Positions 24,894-36,589 of a stretch of DNA of 64,000 nucleotides are shown piece by piece. The notes below the pieces were generated by a model. That model made no database searches. It was not told the DNA's origin and saw nothing but the letters and a program-made list of their open reading frames with translations. Position numbers and translations under genes: made by a program. Source of the DNA: Blasia pusilla (taxonomy: Eukaryota; Marchantiophyta; Marchantiopsida; Blasiales); contig CM114273.1 of the NCBI GenBank assembly GCA_050084515.1, positions 25,420,001-25,484,000 on the forward strand, given 5' to 3'. The first letter of the stretch is position 1. Each line of letters starts with the position of its first letter.

Positions 24894-26550
24894 ATATAGA
24901 TCGAGGAGTGGAGTTTTAGGCCGGATGTGCCATTTTTACTACTCTTTATTTTTACATGAGAAAGGTGTCAGGGGGCTGGTGGGAATTCATTGTTTGCAGG
25001 TAGGCAAGCGAGTTGCCTCGGTGGGAAGCCCCTAGAGACGTTGGTTGGCGTTGTATTGGTCCTTTTTGTGTTCAGAAGGCCGTGCACGAAACCGTTGTCC
25101 ATTTTTCGCAGATTTCTTTGGTGCGGGGTGACACGGGACAACAGTCGGGTGTAGCGTGCGGTGTGACATGGAGGATACGCAAGCGGGTGTGTCGGGAAAG
25201 AGTAGGAGGCGGCCGGGTCGCGGAGGCAGCCAGAAATTAGTTTGTGGAGGCGGCCGGAGGTTAGTTAGGGAGCGGACGGGAGTAGACAGTGCCCGCGCCC
25301 CCCTTTTTGGTTTGTCGCAGACGTGATCGGCATCCCATCCAACATGGTAGTGGTGAGCGAGACGGGGTAGCGGTGTGGTCAAATGTGGTAGACGGGTTGA
25401 CATGGTTGAGATCAGACGACATTGAGTCAGGTTAAGGGCCGCGAGTAGGGATGGGCGGAGAGGTTTGCGCGACATGATGTTTTCGGGCGTGACGGGGATT
25501 TGCGAGAGTTGACGATGGAGTGTCAGTGCGCATGATGCCGACGGGTTGTCCGCATCTATTAACAAGAGGATCGATGTGTTGGTCGAGGAGAGTGTTGTGT
25601 TGCGGAGGTTGTCATACCACATAGAGGAGTGAGTGCTGACGGTACGTAGGTTGGAGGGCGTGATCAGGTTACCCATTCAAGTCCCTTTTCCCGCACTTTC
25701 GTATGTGATTGAGAGTGTTGGATATCGGATAGTAGCTGGTGCTAGGTGGGTGAAGTGATGGTGACGAGTGTAGATTCTTTTCATGTGTAGCATGTTGGTG
25801 GATATACCGCGGTTGCCGCGTAGGAGTCGCATGTATGACCCGAGAGTGTCGCTAGGTTAGGTAAGTCAGTTGGGAGGGTCATGGTGAGCCCGAGTGTTCA
25901 TTGTGCGTGAGGCTGGGTGTGTCATCACGGGATTGATGTTAGCATAAGTGAGCTAGTGAGGAGTGTGGGAGACTCTCGATGAGTCTGAGTGCTTGAGTGG
26001 GTCAGACCGGGTTGTCATCACGGTGTTCTTCCAGCGTTCGGAAGAACGGGATAGTGCGAGCAGTGGTAGTGGTGTGATACGGAGTGGAGTGAGATACCGA
26101 GGGATTACCAGCGAGGAGCTACCTCGACATCCATCTGTGATTGGATCTTCATCACTAGACATTGGGTTTGGTGACGAGATCGCAGACAGAGACAGTTTCC
26201 ACTGTAATTGACATTCTCACTAGTAAACGTTAACTATACTCAAAATATATGAGACATCCAGATATTAATGAAAAGAAATAAAAATAAGAAAATATCAACA
26301 TATATGTGGTATTCAACAAATCATCTAAGTCATTGTTGAGTCTCACATCAAACTCAAAGTTAAACCTTCCCTGAAATTCTTTCTTGAGCATTATAGGAAT
26401 CAATATTCTAACTATTTTGTGGTTCTCCAAGGGGTTTGTGATGCCAATCTAAAATTTGGGATCTATGTTGTACCACGCCAGGCTCCACTCATGACGTTGC
26501 ATATTTAAGAAAATCCATTTTTCAATGCATTGAAAATCAGCAAGCTCTTA
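24894..26550. other. Spacer between inverted repeats, no gene recognised
   Basis: The part 24960-26210 is GC-richer than its surroundings. It has a 214-codon minus-strand frame (25032-25676) with no recognisable domain and an arginine/proline-rich composition typical of chance frames in such DNA. From 26220 it turns AT-rich again. Confidence 0.4.
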
Positions 26551-26559
26551 CTCAACCAT

Positions 26560-26779
26560 TAATTACTTTGCCACTTGGAGAGGAGATGAATAAGTTATAC
26601 GGCCCTATAGTACTTGGGGATACATCCGATCCACTTTGACAATGGTTATTGAAGTGATTTCATCAACACTCACATCAAGGAGATCCAATGCATAATATCT
26701 TCGATGGACAAACATCAAAGGCAAGAGTAACTATAGAGAATGCTTTTGGCCATTAGAAGGATAGATGGACAATTGTGTC
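26560..26779 (+). pseudogene. PIF/Harbinger-like transposase fragment
   Basis: One forward frame reads YGPIVLGDTSDPL, then a stop, then QWLLK, and further on ARVTIENAFG, a stop and KDRWTIV. This order is the conserved C-terminal half of PIF/Harbinger DDE transposases, usually LGD.AYPL.PWLL followed by R..VE.AFG.LK.RW. At least three stops lie inside, so it is a relic. No intact ends were found. Confidence 0.65.
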
Positions 26780-26957
26780 GTGCACATACATATCGCTGGT
26801 CACAACCACACCACACAACGTCGATCTTCGCAATACATGGGTAGATCCACACAAATACAAAATTAAACTCCTGCATGTACACCGGGAGCGGACAAAAAAA
26901 CTAGAGTGAAAATAGCTCATGATCACATGACCAACTCCACTCTCGAATCTATATTGG

Positions 26958-27033
26958 AATATCAAGCCACGTCCACCCTCCGCTATGAGGGAATGCGGAT
27001 GTTAGCACCCTAGTTCCTACAATACACAAAGAA
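26958..27033 (-). repeat. Inverted partner of 24811-24893
   Basis: See the entry at 24811. It ends directly at the start of the element A LTR, so element A probably inserted next to or into this repeat. Confidence 0.65.
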
Positions 27034-27035
27034 AG

Positions 27036-28036
27036 TGTCGCGACCCTCATAACCAAACGAGCGCCAAGCGGAACATCCAAATTCTAGCTCACGCTAGGAT
27101 GGTTCGCACTTTGGAGTTAGATAAACACATTTGCGAGACGCAAGCGAGGCGAGCTTTTCAAGTGTTTCATGCGTTTATGGTCACGATTAAGGAAACCAAA
27201 ACCAAATGCGAAACCCTGACTTAAGAGAAGTCGAGTCTCCGAAGGAGACGTGGCCAAGGTGTGAGAACCGGACTTGGGACCCGACTAGCGTTTGGAGTTT
27301 CCGACTGTACTTTTGGCCATAATTTTTAATCCCAAGATGCATTTGGGACAAGTAAGGTAGCGTTGAAATCTTATGCAGAGCCGGTTCCAATGCACCAAAG
27401 ATCTTGGCAGACGCTTAAGCACAGGCTGAGATATGGGCCAAAACCGATTGTACGGGAAGTCGGGTTGAGGGCCAAAAAGAGGGGCATGGGTGCCCTTCCC
27501 CAAAGGTAGGAGGACCTCGGGGATCCCCATAAGTACTAGTAAGGGGGAAGGTCTCCAAGGGTGCTTGGGACTCAAACCCAACTTTGGGCGCCATGGAGCA
27601 ACTCAAGGGCACGGAATGGATTAGGAGTTTTGGTGTTGGGATTCGAAACCCGAACCAAGTCCAATAGAGTGGATTTTGGAGGTCCCTATTGGATTCCAAC
27701 TTGCGACTCATATTATTGGGTCTTGGTTGGGGCTCATGCGAGGTCCATTGGATAGTTGGGATCGCTAGGCATGCAAATATCATTTTATATGTCTGGACTA
27801 ACCAGAAAGTTTGTCCCAAGTCTCAGAAGACTTGTCCGTGTTGGGAACCTAGGAATGAGGGAAGGTTAAACTTGATGAGGTGTCAAGTTGAGGACTCGCT
27901 GGGTTGGAAGGCCGCTTGAGCAAAACAAGACTAATGTGAGCGCGTTTGGGTGCAGGTTGGCAAGGAGAGCGTGTCTTACTGAACGTACGCTTCCCCAACT
28001 CTAAGATTGACGTTCAAGGGGAGTAGCCGCACGACA
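27036..28036 (+). mobile_element. Element A: 5' LTR of a conventional Ty3/gypsy retrotransposon
   Basis: The LTR runs from TGTCGCGACC to CCGCACGACA, so its termini form TGTCG...CGACA. It is immediately followed by TG and a primer site, then a gag start. The length of about 1.0 kb is normal. No second full copy of this LTR is in the window. Boundaries come from the terminal motif and the primer site. Confidence 0.75.
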
Positions 28037-28038
28037 TG

Positions 28039-28050
28039 TGGTATCAAAGC
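28039..28050 (+). promoter_or_regulatory. Primer-binding site of element A
   Basis: TGGTATCAAAGC differs by one base from the site complementary to the 3' end of plant initiator Met-tRNA. It lies two bases after the LTR end. It is the only clear primer site in the gypsy nest. Confidence 0.8.
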
Positions 28051-28202
28051 TAATCCTTGGTGAGCGAGAACTTGGGTTTGTGGGAGCAATCGGATGCTTG
28101 GGGAAAATCCAACGTAGCGGCGAGGCATAGACGCTCGAGGAGGGACACAAGAAACAAGGAGGAAATTTGAGCGAGGCGGCTTGAAGATGGCGACCAAGAG
28201 AG

Positions 28203-28637
28203 ATGAACCAGAGAAACTCAATCAAGCGACGCGAACCGAGAGATGAACCGATGCCAGATCAGGAGCCGGTGGAGGAGACGCTGACTCTCGAGGTGCCGAA
28301 CACCAAACATGAGGGTGTCCCGGACATAGACCCTTCCGCGGGGCCAATGGCTCCAAACTCAAGTGAACCGGCATTCTATGCCCAAATGATCGACTATATG
28401 AAGCTGATGACCAAGCACATGTTCCAGCAAAGCAAGCGGATTGCAGAGCTTGAGTCGGACCCAACTTCGAGTTCCGACAAAAAGCTCTACAAGACAAACC
28501 TCCCCACGTCATTTACTGGAGTGGGGCGTTCTCTTGAAAGTGAATGATTTCCTTATGGAGTTGGAACTCTACTTCGAGGCGTAGAGGTCAGTTGAGCATG
28601 ATAAGGTGACAGTGATAGTCACCTTCCTAAAGGAAAA
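28203..28637 (+). pseudogene. Element A gag, 5' part
   Basis: The frame opens at 28203 with an acidic N-terminus and a coiled-coil-like stretch (MIDYMKLMTKHMFQQSKRIA). After 28547 the reading shifts frame and continues as VNDFLMELELYFEA and KVTVIVTFLKEN before the sequence is cut by element C at 28638. This is the usual start of a plant gypsy capsid region. A related but not identical continuation is at 38713. Confidence 0.7.
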
Positions 28638-29136
28638 TGTCAAGTCCTTTAGGATAGATTGGTGAGATCTAGTAGAGCGTCTTCAAGAGTAGTGGAGGAC
28701 AGGCCTAGGAGGTCGAGGATGACCTGCTCAGGCCTCGGGAAACCTAAAAGAGCAGGTTTTCATTCCGTTTTGGCTGATTTGGAGCCATATTGAGGAACTT
28801 ACTATTTTAGGTAAGTACCATTTTGAATATATGATCGAGTTTCTATTTTTGTTAAGTGGCCCTTGACCTCCTACATTAGGTCAAGAGCCAAAGAGGTGAC
28901 TTGGGAGAATAGGATACCATGGAGAGAGCTTGGGAGAGGGGAGGGGTATATATCTCAAGGAGAGAGAGCTTGAGAGCTCATTCTCTCTTTGTTGAACCTC
29001 TTGGCATGAGGCGGCGGAGCTATGGTCCCTTGCCTTGTGAGTGTAACCCAAGCCTCTCATTAGGAGAGTGGGTTTGGTTTGACATGAGAGAGAGTGCACA
29101 CCTTTGAGAGCTATGGTGTGAGATTGTGTAGAGAGA
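28638..29136 (+). repeat. Element C left terminal repeat A1
   Basis: Begins TGTCAAGTCC and matches 38087-38587 almost base for base. It is cut by the inversion breakpoint after GAGAGA. The last roughly 15 bases of A1 are found reverse-complemented at 35408-35422. Confidence 0.85.
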
Positions 29137-29630
29137 TGGTATCCGGCTCGCAAATCCAATGGACTGAAGACCTTTGTGTGACCAATCGCATCAAAGATCT
29201 CCTTAGGGGTGGGCATGGCATACCTATCGCACTTTGTCTGCCGATTGATAGGTCGGTAATCCCCACACATCCGCCTATCCGTCCAGTTGCCATGCACATC
29301 CTTCTTGGCAGGCATGATAGTGGCAGATCATACTCCCCATGCGACATCTCCACTAGTCCTGCTCCAACCAAGTCCTAGCTCCTACTCTGAATCAGAGTCC
29401 TCTCCATATCACTGTACCTATAGGGTCATTGGAAGATTGGCGTATCACTCGACAACTCAATGCGGATTCCCGGTCCCTTCAGCGTATGCAAATCCTCCAT
29501 GCTAAACGCAAAGCAGCTCCTATAACTCCTGAGGAACTGATGTATTCGGCGCCGCTCTCCTCCTGTCAACTTAGGGCCTATATTTGGCTCCCAAGTCTCC
29601 ATCGTGACTACGGTAGGACTCTCCAACACG
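29137..29630 (-). pseudogene. Element C reverse transcriptase, first part (inverted)
   Basis: On the minus strand the frames read ETWEPNIGPKLTGGERRRI, GPGIRIELSSDTPIF, then KKDVHGNWTDRRMCGDYRPI and DLRAGYH, the standard start of a gypsy RT (fingers and first palm motif). The sequence stops at 29137 in the middle of GYHHQLPIR; the missing continuation is at 35423 on the plus strand. Frameshifts separate the pieces. Confidence 0.85.
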
Positions 29631-29982
29631 GGTATCCGTGGTTGCTATGGTGCAACCTCGTCTCGACCAACAACACCCGGCCGCTCTCGTGCAGCCAACT
29701 GCAAACTGTGATCTCCTCCACGTGCAGTGCACGAAACCAAGCTCGATGCTGTGGCTATCATCTCCTGGGGTACTTGCAAAACATCCCAAGAAGTCCAAGG
29801 GTGTCTCTCCTGATGTCCCCTGGTGCGTAGATCTCCTCGGGTCTTGCCCCCAGCCACTGTCTCCACCGTCTCGGTAGGCATGGGGCTCACCAATGCAACC
29901 GCTGTGATCTGACGCGATCTCATACGACGCTGCTCGGCCACTCCAAGCTGAGGATCCATGTCAAGCAGTTCAGGTCCATCGC

Positions 29983-31233
29983 CTAACCCAAGACATGGCG
30001 TCGTGATGCCTCTGACACTGACGGTACTGCCGTCACTCCTATGGGAAATCCCATCGCTCGCTCTCTCTCATCGGCGTTGGGCTCCACCAACCACTGAACC
30101 TGGTCATCCCAAACCAAGCCAGGACCGGCCTCCTTGTATGCATAGGAAGCGGGAAAACTCACAAACGTGGGCAAGGCTGCCCTCGGCCTGCCTACCCTGT
30201 TGACCACAATCAACGGTGGTCGATCATCGTGCTTCATTGCCTGTGATTGATGACCTGGATCCAGAATGGAATCCACTAACAAATGGGAGGGGCGCCCCAC
30301 TCTCGCATACGCCCTCCATAACACCGCATGGGGCACCAAGTTGGTCCACCATAGACGCGGGCGATGGGCTCTAGAACCTACACTTGCCGCATCCAAGAAC
30401 AACTGCTTTGGGCGATCGGCACTTTTTGATGAGCACTCGTCACCACCCGTGACCTGGAGTCTCCTAAGATCGGCACATTCTCCAAAATGTAGGCTGGAGA
30501 ATGAGACTGGTACTCTAGCAACTGCCGTAAGACCCTCAACATCTCCCAAAACAACCTGGGGTGAGTGTGTCGCCCAACCTCGCCGCTCAAAGACTCGATT
30601 GGCCCCGACATGGCCAACCGGCAATGACCAAATCAATGATCCCTACCGCTCTAAGTCCTACGCCCCAACAACGAAATATCCTCGGTAGGGAACTCGATAC
30701 CCACAAATGGACGCCTTGAACAATAAGTCGGGAAAACGTAGGCGTAACTGCGCCACATGTCGTAGTGAGAGGCGCCTCGCAACATCATCACTCTCCACAT
30801 ACAGGTACTGATGTACTCACACTCCTGCCTGCAAAACAGCAGCTAACCCGGTGCTAATCCCTCCAAAGAGATCTAACACTCGAATACCCTCCTCCGGGGT
30901 ACACCACACAATGGGTGTGGTATCCAAGGGTGTCATCGTAGCACTCCCTGCTACCTCGGGTTCCTCAGACCCGTCACGCTCCGGTGCAAACGCCTCGCTC
31001 CACGCGGTCTGCACGTGCTCATCTGCCAATCGTCGAAGCTCCTCAGTCGAGCCCCACATCGGCACCTCTCCTCCACAGAATGATGCATCTACCATAAGAC
31101 TCCTCTCCATAGAAATGTCATGAACGGGAGTATCCTTTGCATGGACATGTCCCTCAATCAAATCACTAGGCCAAGTGATGGTACTGCTAAATGCTGCTAA
31201 GGTCACCATCTCTCCTCGCCGTTGCTCGATCAC
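29983..31233 (-). pseudogene. Element C DNMT3-like C5-cytosine methyltransferase
   Basis: C5-cytosine DNA methyltransferase domain sitting between protease and RT. Visible motifs in order: motif I, VLDLFGGISTGLAAVLQAGV (the SAM loop); LYVESDD (SAM ribose-binding acid); PRLFWEMLRVL; motif VI, ILENVPILGDSR; AHRPRLWWTNL, which resembles the AHRARYFWGNL of animal DNMT3; and a C-terminal DERERAMGF with SEASRRHVLG. The Pro-Cys motif IV region is spoiled by a frame change here but is intact in element E (GWPCQGH). The order of motifs is unpermuted, unlike plant DRM enzymes. Stops and frameshifts mean this copy is not functional. Family assignment rests on motifs only. Confidence 0.8.
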
Positions 31234-31245
31234 TGCACCTGTGAA

Positions 31246-31737
31246 TCAAACGGGTAATGAGCTAAGGCGCCCATAACCTGATTGCCATCCTGGTCTGTAG
31301 GACGCTGACTCCTCCCAGTAATCCAGGGAAAACCCCATTGGGTATAACACTGCTCCACCAACCAAGACGTCGTAGGATTGTGCATCAGTCACTATCGCCT
31401 TGGCGCGCACCATGGACTCATCTGTAGGATGTCCCGTGCGAATCCTCACCACAACCTCTTGTCGGGTGATATACTGTGTGGTACTCACTCCACCCAAGGA
31501 TTTATGTATCCGGAATGGACAACGCTCCACATTGGCTCTCGCCAAGCCCAATCCTCTTAATGACGCTTTCCCCAACATCAGGGGTTGCGCTCCAAAATCC
31601 AACAAGATGCGCTGCGGAATAAAAGCTCTACCTCCAGGACTCACCAACTGGAAGACCTCTCCTCGGTTATCCAGCAATACAACACCAGGAGAAGCCATGG
31701 CACGCTCTATCGCGGGTCTAGCGGGCATCTCCGCCAT
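31246..31737 (-). pseudogene. Element C aspartic protease
   Basis: Retropepsin-like domain. LLDFGAQPLMLGKA stands where a catalytic DSGA is expected; element E has LLDSGAQPLMLGKA, so the Ser to Phe change is probably a late mutation. The domain continues with SYDVLVGGAVLYPMGF. It lies directly upstream of the methyltransferase in reading direction. Confidence 0.75.
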
Positions 31738-32529
31738 CCTAGCGACATGACTGCCATGAATCGGCGTGGGACGGCCCGACCATCCGCTCCAAGGGCAGGT
31801 CCATCACCTCCTCTGCAATCACCTCTGAACGTGATGCAGGAACTCCAACTCCACGCTCACATAGTGAAGCGGCCAGCCAAAAAGCCTCGGCGGGCATACC
31901 CCCCGACGTCATAACATCGGAAGCAGAAAATAAAGAAGTGCGACACACAACAGTGGCCGCCCCCAACAACGTGCTCGACACATGCCCCTCCTGAGCATCA
32001 ACAATAGGAGTTTTCGCACTCGCTTCTCCCATCGCCCTCCGTGCCTGCACACCAACAACATCACCACCTCTCCAAGAACTTTGATGAGGACCCATCGATG
32101 GGGTCCTCATCGCCGGACAACGTAAAAGATTGAGGAAGCCTAGTCTGTTTTCTGGCTTCCCCTCGTTGTGGATCCAACTCTGCGACTACTCCATGCGTCA
32201 CAACTGCGGCGGCCTCCATTTGGGAAACCCCGCACGTCCAACCAGGATCCTCCAGATCTCTAGCTGCTCCATATGATGTCGATGCCACGGATCCCGCATC
32301 AGGAAACCTGAATGCCATAGCGGCAATCTGCTCTTGTAGTTGTTGTATCTGAGCAGCCATCCGAGCCTCACGTCCGGCGTCTCCCTCGGCGCGTCTAGGT
32401 GGTGATACTCTACCTCCTCCACGGGCAGCTCCAGCTCCTTGTCCCCCAATGGGACCACCTGGTGCACGATCTCTAGCCCACCCGGACCGGCTACTCGCTC
32501 TGGTGCCCTCTCTGGCCCTCGGTCTGAAC

Positions 32530-32740
32530 TTAACTCAGGATGTAAACTGAAACACATGGCGCGTATATGACCATACCTCTAACAATAGTCACACTGATAA
32601 CCTCCTGGTGCAGCAACATCTCCTCCTCCATGTTGAGGCATATGTCCATGACCCTGACGAGTGCAATGGCGCTGATGATGGGCTCCACCACATGACCAAC
32701 TAGTAATAGTAGGCGGCTGCTATTGAGCCGCATATGAAGG
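32530..32740 (-). pseudogene. Element C gag zinc knuckles
   Basis: In one minus frame there are two nucleocapsid-type motifs: SCGGAHHQRHC and, after a Gly-rich linker, CDYC, a stop, RYGHIRAMC. The second has a stop inside. The same pair is present in elements D and E. The linker region 32060-32530 is low-complexity. Confidence 0.7.
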
Positions 32741-33007
32741 CATAGGTCTCTATGCCACGGGCTCCCGGTATCCTCCCTGAGCTCGTGGTGCCACAGTTGA
32801 CCTATCTCGGAGTCCACGTTGCTGCACAAGTGGTGCAGCCAATCGCGACTGCTATCGCCCAGAACCCATGGTGGCTACGCTCTCCTCCGCCATGTTGCGC
32901 TCAATGTTCTCGGCGGTCCTAAAAACATCTCTCAATGTAGGGGAGGTGTTCATAAGAAGCACCCCCTCCCGCACCCGTGGCCGCAGGGTCTGGTCGAGCA
33001 TCGCGTA

Positions 33008-33673
33008 TCATGACTGGATAGCCTGAGCCTCTGTCACCCCCTGAGTGACGTCGATCAACCGGCGCAAGCGAGTGTAAGCCTCACGTAAACTCTCACCCGG
33101 GCGCCTTTGGAAGTTGTGGATGCTCCGCAACTTTTCCGTCCGTACCCCTTGGTAGCTGGCCATCAACTCAGCAAAGAACTCAACCACATGGTTGAACCTG
33201 GGACGAACCCGACTAGACGATACAACTGCTCCAGTGCGAGTGACCCCTCCTAAAACATCACTAGTGGAAGAGGAAGTAGCCTCTCCTGACTCCTCCTCCT
33301 CATCTGGGAACGGCTCCGTCCATGACACATAGTGTGGGTCGTAGTAGAGTCGCCATGCCTCAATCTCTTGGGCATATCTGTGGGAAAACTCATGGTAATC
33401 GTCCATGGGTGCCCCCTCTAAATGCTGGAACATACCATTCCATGCTGTAAACGGGTTGAACTCTCTAGAGTTCCTGGCCCGCTGGGAGTCGCACCAACTC
33501 CTAAACTCCGCGATGAAATCGTGAAACTCAATCGTACCTACTGCACTTGAAAACCTACGCGATCCTCTACCCCGGTCGTCCATCTCGTACGCCCAATTGG
33601 TACGACCACTCACAATGTGTGGCGATGTGCTCACAAATTCCTCTACACCCTCCCCCTCGTCTAATGATGACAC
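33008..33673 (-). pseudogene. Element C gag (capsid region)
   Basis: A 221-codon frame with FSSAVGTIEFHDFIAEF, FNPFTAWNGMFQHLEG, APMDDYHEF and the gypsy capsid signature RRPGESLREAYTRLRRLI. Elements D and E have the same blocks. The frame ends at 33008 shortly before the zinc knuckle region. Confidence 0.8.
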
Positions 33674-35422
33674 AGAAGGAGGTCGAGGTGGTCCCTAAAG
33701 TGAAGACCCTCGGAACCTCACGCCACTCTGCGTAAAACCTCTAGAGCTACTCTCGGGTTCACCACCTCGCCTCTCAAAGTTCTGAACGGACGACGTGATG
33801 ACCCTCGTGCCCTTCTCACACGATCACTCTTGCCTCACGAGTAATCCCTCAATCACTCATCCCAAACATGCGGCACTCGATCTACACTCTCCCTCCCCGA
33901 GGCATGTAACGTGCGGCAATAAGCGGCGTGGTGCGGCAAATCAACCAGGCTATCATCTCATCGACAACCTACCCTCAACTCCAGACATCCCACACAGGTC
34001 TATGTCCCCTAAATCACATACATAAATGATGCTCTCAACATCCACACACCCAATATCCCCAAATAAACTACCAAAATCCCAGAATCCCTCACACGTGCAG
34101 GGTAAAGGACCAGAATGGGTAACCTGAACACATGTCGATGTCGCTCCTCAGCAACTGCAAATCTCGACCCCAACTTGGTCGTGGAGACAACTCCTCCAAT
34201 CAGCAAGTCATACTCCTCCCGTACTGACGTTGCTCAAAACTCCTCGATAGATGGTGCAGTTACAGCGGAACGGTGCGGCGTTGCAGGCGGCACGGAACGG
34301 CTACGAACGGCACGAACCTCGATGATGGGATGCGGCACTCGGTGGCATATCCTCCTCAATCAACAATAAACCCACACTCTGCTCCACAATTCCGGAGCGG
34401 CTCCGCGATCAAGATAGTGCGATGCGGCCACGAGCGACACGGCGCGGCAATCGGCGGGGCGTTGCTGCTACGAGCGTCACGGCACGATACCCGATCGTCG
34501 TTGAGCGGCTACCAATCACAACATAGCAGCAGGAAATCAAAACTCAAACACTATAACATGAGGTCATATGCCATCACAGGTTGATGACGCTGGCGGCCAA
34601 AACAAAGTACGTGATGGCGACGCAAGTCCGAGAATCAACGAACGTTATGGAAGACCCTCCACTCCATAACGGCGGTAATGGCAACCAAGGGTGGACGGTG
34701 GACCATTGACGGTGACGGCTGACCGTTGATGATGACGGTGACGGTTAACCGTTGATGGTGAAAGTTGACCTTTGACGGTTGACGGTGACTATGACGGCGA
34801 CGGCCGCCGCCGGTGTGGCGGTTGGTTTAGGGTTTGCACAATTTAACCCTAAAAATCGCCTAGCAATGGCAGTTTTGCAAGATTGACAATAACTTTTTGC
34901 TCGCAACTCCAAATTGCGCATTGTTTATTACACAGCGTGCACAGCTTCACGATCTACGCTAGCATCAAAAAATATTTGAAATCGAACATTCCAGTAAAAA
35001 CTGACGGGGACTATTGTAAAGCCCAATGTCTCTTTCTTCTACCCAACATTCGGCAGCGCTTCCACGCTGATTCCTCCCAACAAAAATGTAAAACCTATAA
35101 AAATGCAAATGAGCAAGCGACATGGTGCTCTCGAAAGCACCGGCATGGGGCAACCCGCCCCCATACTCAATCCCTATCAGAAATTGGGCAACGCTTCCGC
35201 GCGCCACTCTTCCACACGAAAAGTCGGCAAATGCAAAGAAAAATCCAAGCAACCCTTGCTCCGATGAGCACTCCCATGAGCCGTTGAATGGGGAACACGG
35301 TCCCCAACCTGCAAAAACAGCGAGTGACCAGTCAGCTCCCTCATGAAGCTCTCTCACTCTCTCATTCTCGCATTCTCTCTTTCTCTCATTCTCTCATTCT
35401 CTCTTTGTAAAGGAAGATCCAA
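33674..35422 (-). other. Element C 5' leader (inverted), non-coding
   Basis: This is the 1.7 kb between A1 and gag. It contains a degenerate GACGGTGACGGTTGACC-type tract at about 34670-34815 and a (TCTCATTC)n-like tract at 35345-35406. Its last 15 bases are the missing tail of A1. The B sequence and a primer site are absent. Confidence 0.65.
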
Positions 35423-36557
35423 TCATCAGCTGCCTATCAGATTGGAGGACAGGTAGAAGATGGAATTTTGGGGCATCGATCCTCACGGGAAGGATTATTT
35501 GTACAAGTGGCGGTTCTTACCATTTGGGTTAAAGAACGCCCCGGCTAAGTTTCAGAGGGTCATGGATAGGATCTTGGCTGGTCAAGATTTTGCTAGGTGT
35601 TATATTGATGACATCGTAGTCTTTAGCGCCACGGTTGAGGAGCATGAGCGACATCTAGAGGAGGTGTTTCGACGATTGCAATTACATGGGTTGAAGCTAC
35701 ATCCAGGCAAGTGCAAGTTCTTCTACGACCAGATTGAGTACTTGGGTCATACGATATACCCAGGGGGCCTTGGTGTTCAACAAACGAAGGTAGAGGCTAT
35801 CTCACGCATTCCACGCCCTACAGATGTGAGCCGGGTTCGCGCATTCATGGGATTGGCGAACTTCTATCGGTGATACGTCAAGGGATTCAGTTCAATTGCG
35901 AAGCCACTGACCTTGCTAACCAAGGTGGATCACGAGTGGCACTGGGGGGATGAGCAGGAGCGAGCATTTCAGTTGCTCAAGGACAGGTTGACGTCTGCGC
36001 CCATCTTGAGGAGACCGATCAGGGGGCGTCCTTTCTAGTTGCACACAAATTGGAGCATGTTGGGGCTTGGAGCGGTGCTCACCCAGCATGATGATGAGGG
36101 TAAAGAGTTCGTGGTGGCTTACGCTAGCCGCTCGAACAACAGCTCGTATAAGAGTGAGTGCTTGGCTGCGGTGTGGGCTGTCGCGCATTTCAGGTGTTAC
36201 TTATTCGGCAACCCCTTTACCATCATCACTGATCATCAACCACTGAAGTGGTTGATGGAGTCCGACAAGCTTACAGGGAAGCTTGCAAGATGGGCTCTGT
36301 TGTTGCAGGAGTATGATTTTCAGGTGGTACATAGACGTGGGACGCTCAACCAAGACGCAGATGGGTTGAGTCGTAACCCATGCCCGAGTCAGCGAGATGC
36401 GATTGGAGCTCGATGGCATGGAGAGAGGGATGAGGAGTCGGTGTCAGGATGGCACGCGTCTGCCTATTTAGGCATGTTGGCTATGGAGAGCCAGAGTGTG
36501 GAGACTTCGATGGGGAGGTCTAATATATGGAGAGTCCTTGGATCCCGAGGCCAGTGA
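35423..36557 (+). pseudogene. Element C reverse transcriptase (second part) and RNase H
   Basis: Continues the RT broken at 29137: HQLPIR, EFWGIDPHGKDYLYKWRFL, PFGLKNAPAKFQRVMD and the catalytic YIDDIVVF, followed by the thumb (RVRAFMGLANFYR). RNase H follows with SMLGLGAVLTQ, EFVVAYASRS, YKSECLAAVWAV and TDHQPLKWL. Stops are at about 35871 and 36037. The polymerase motif itself is intact. Confidence 0.9.
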
Positions 36558-36589
36558 GGAGACGACAGGTGGCTGAGATATTGATGATG

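Noticed and set aside
25032-25676. 214-codon minus-strand frame in the 25-kb region
   Set aside because: Length is explained by GC-rich, stop-poor DNA; composition is Arg/Pro/Leu-rich and no family resemblance was found.
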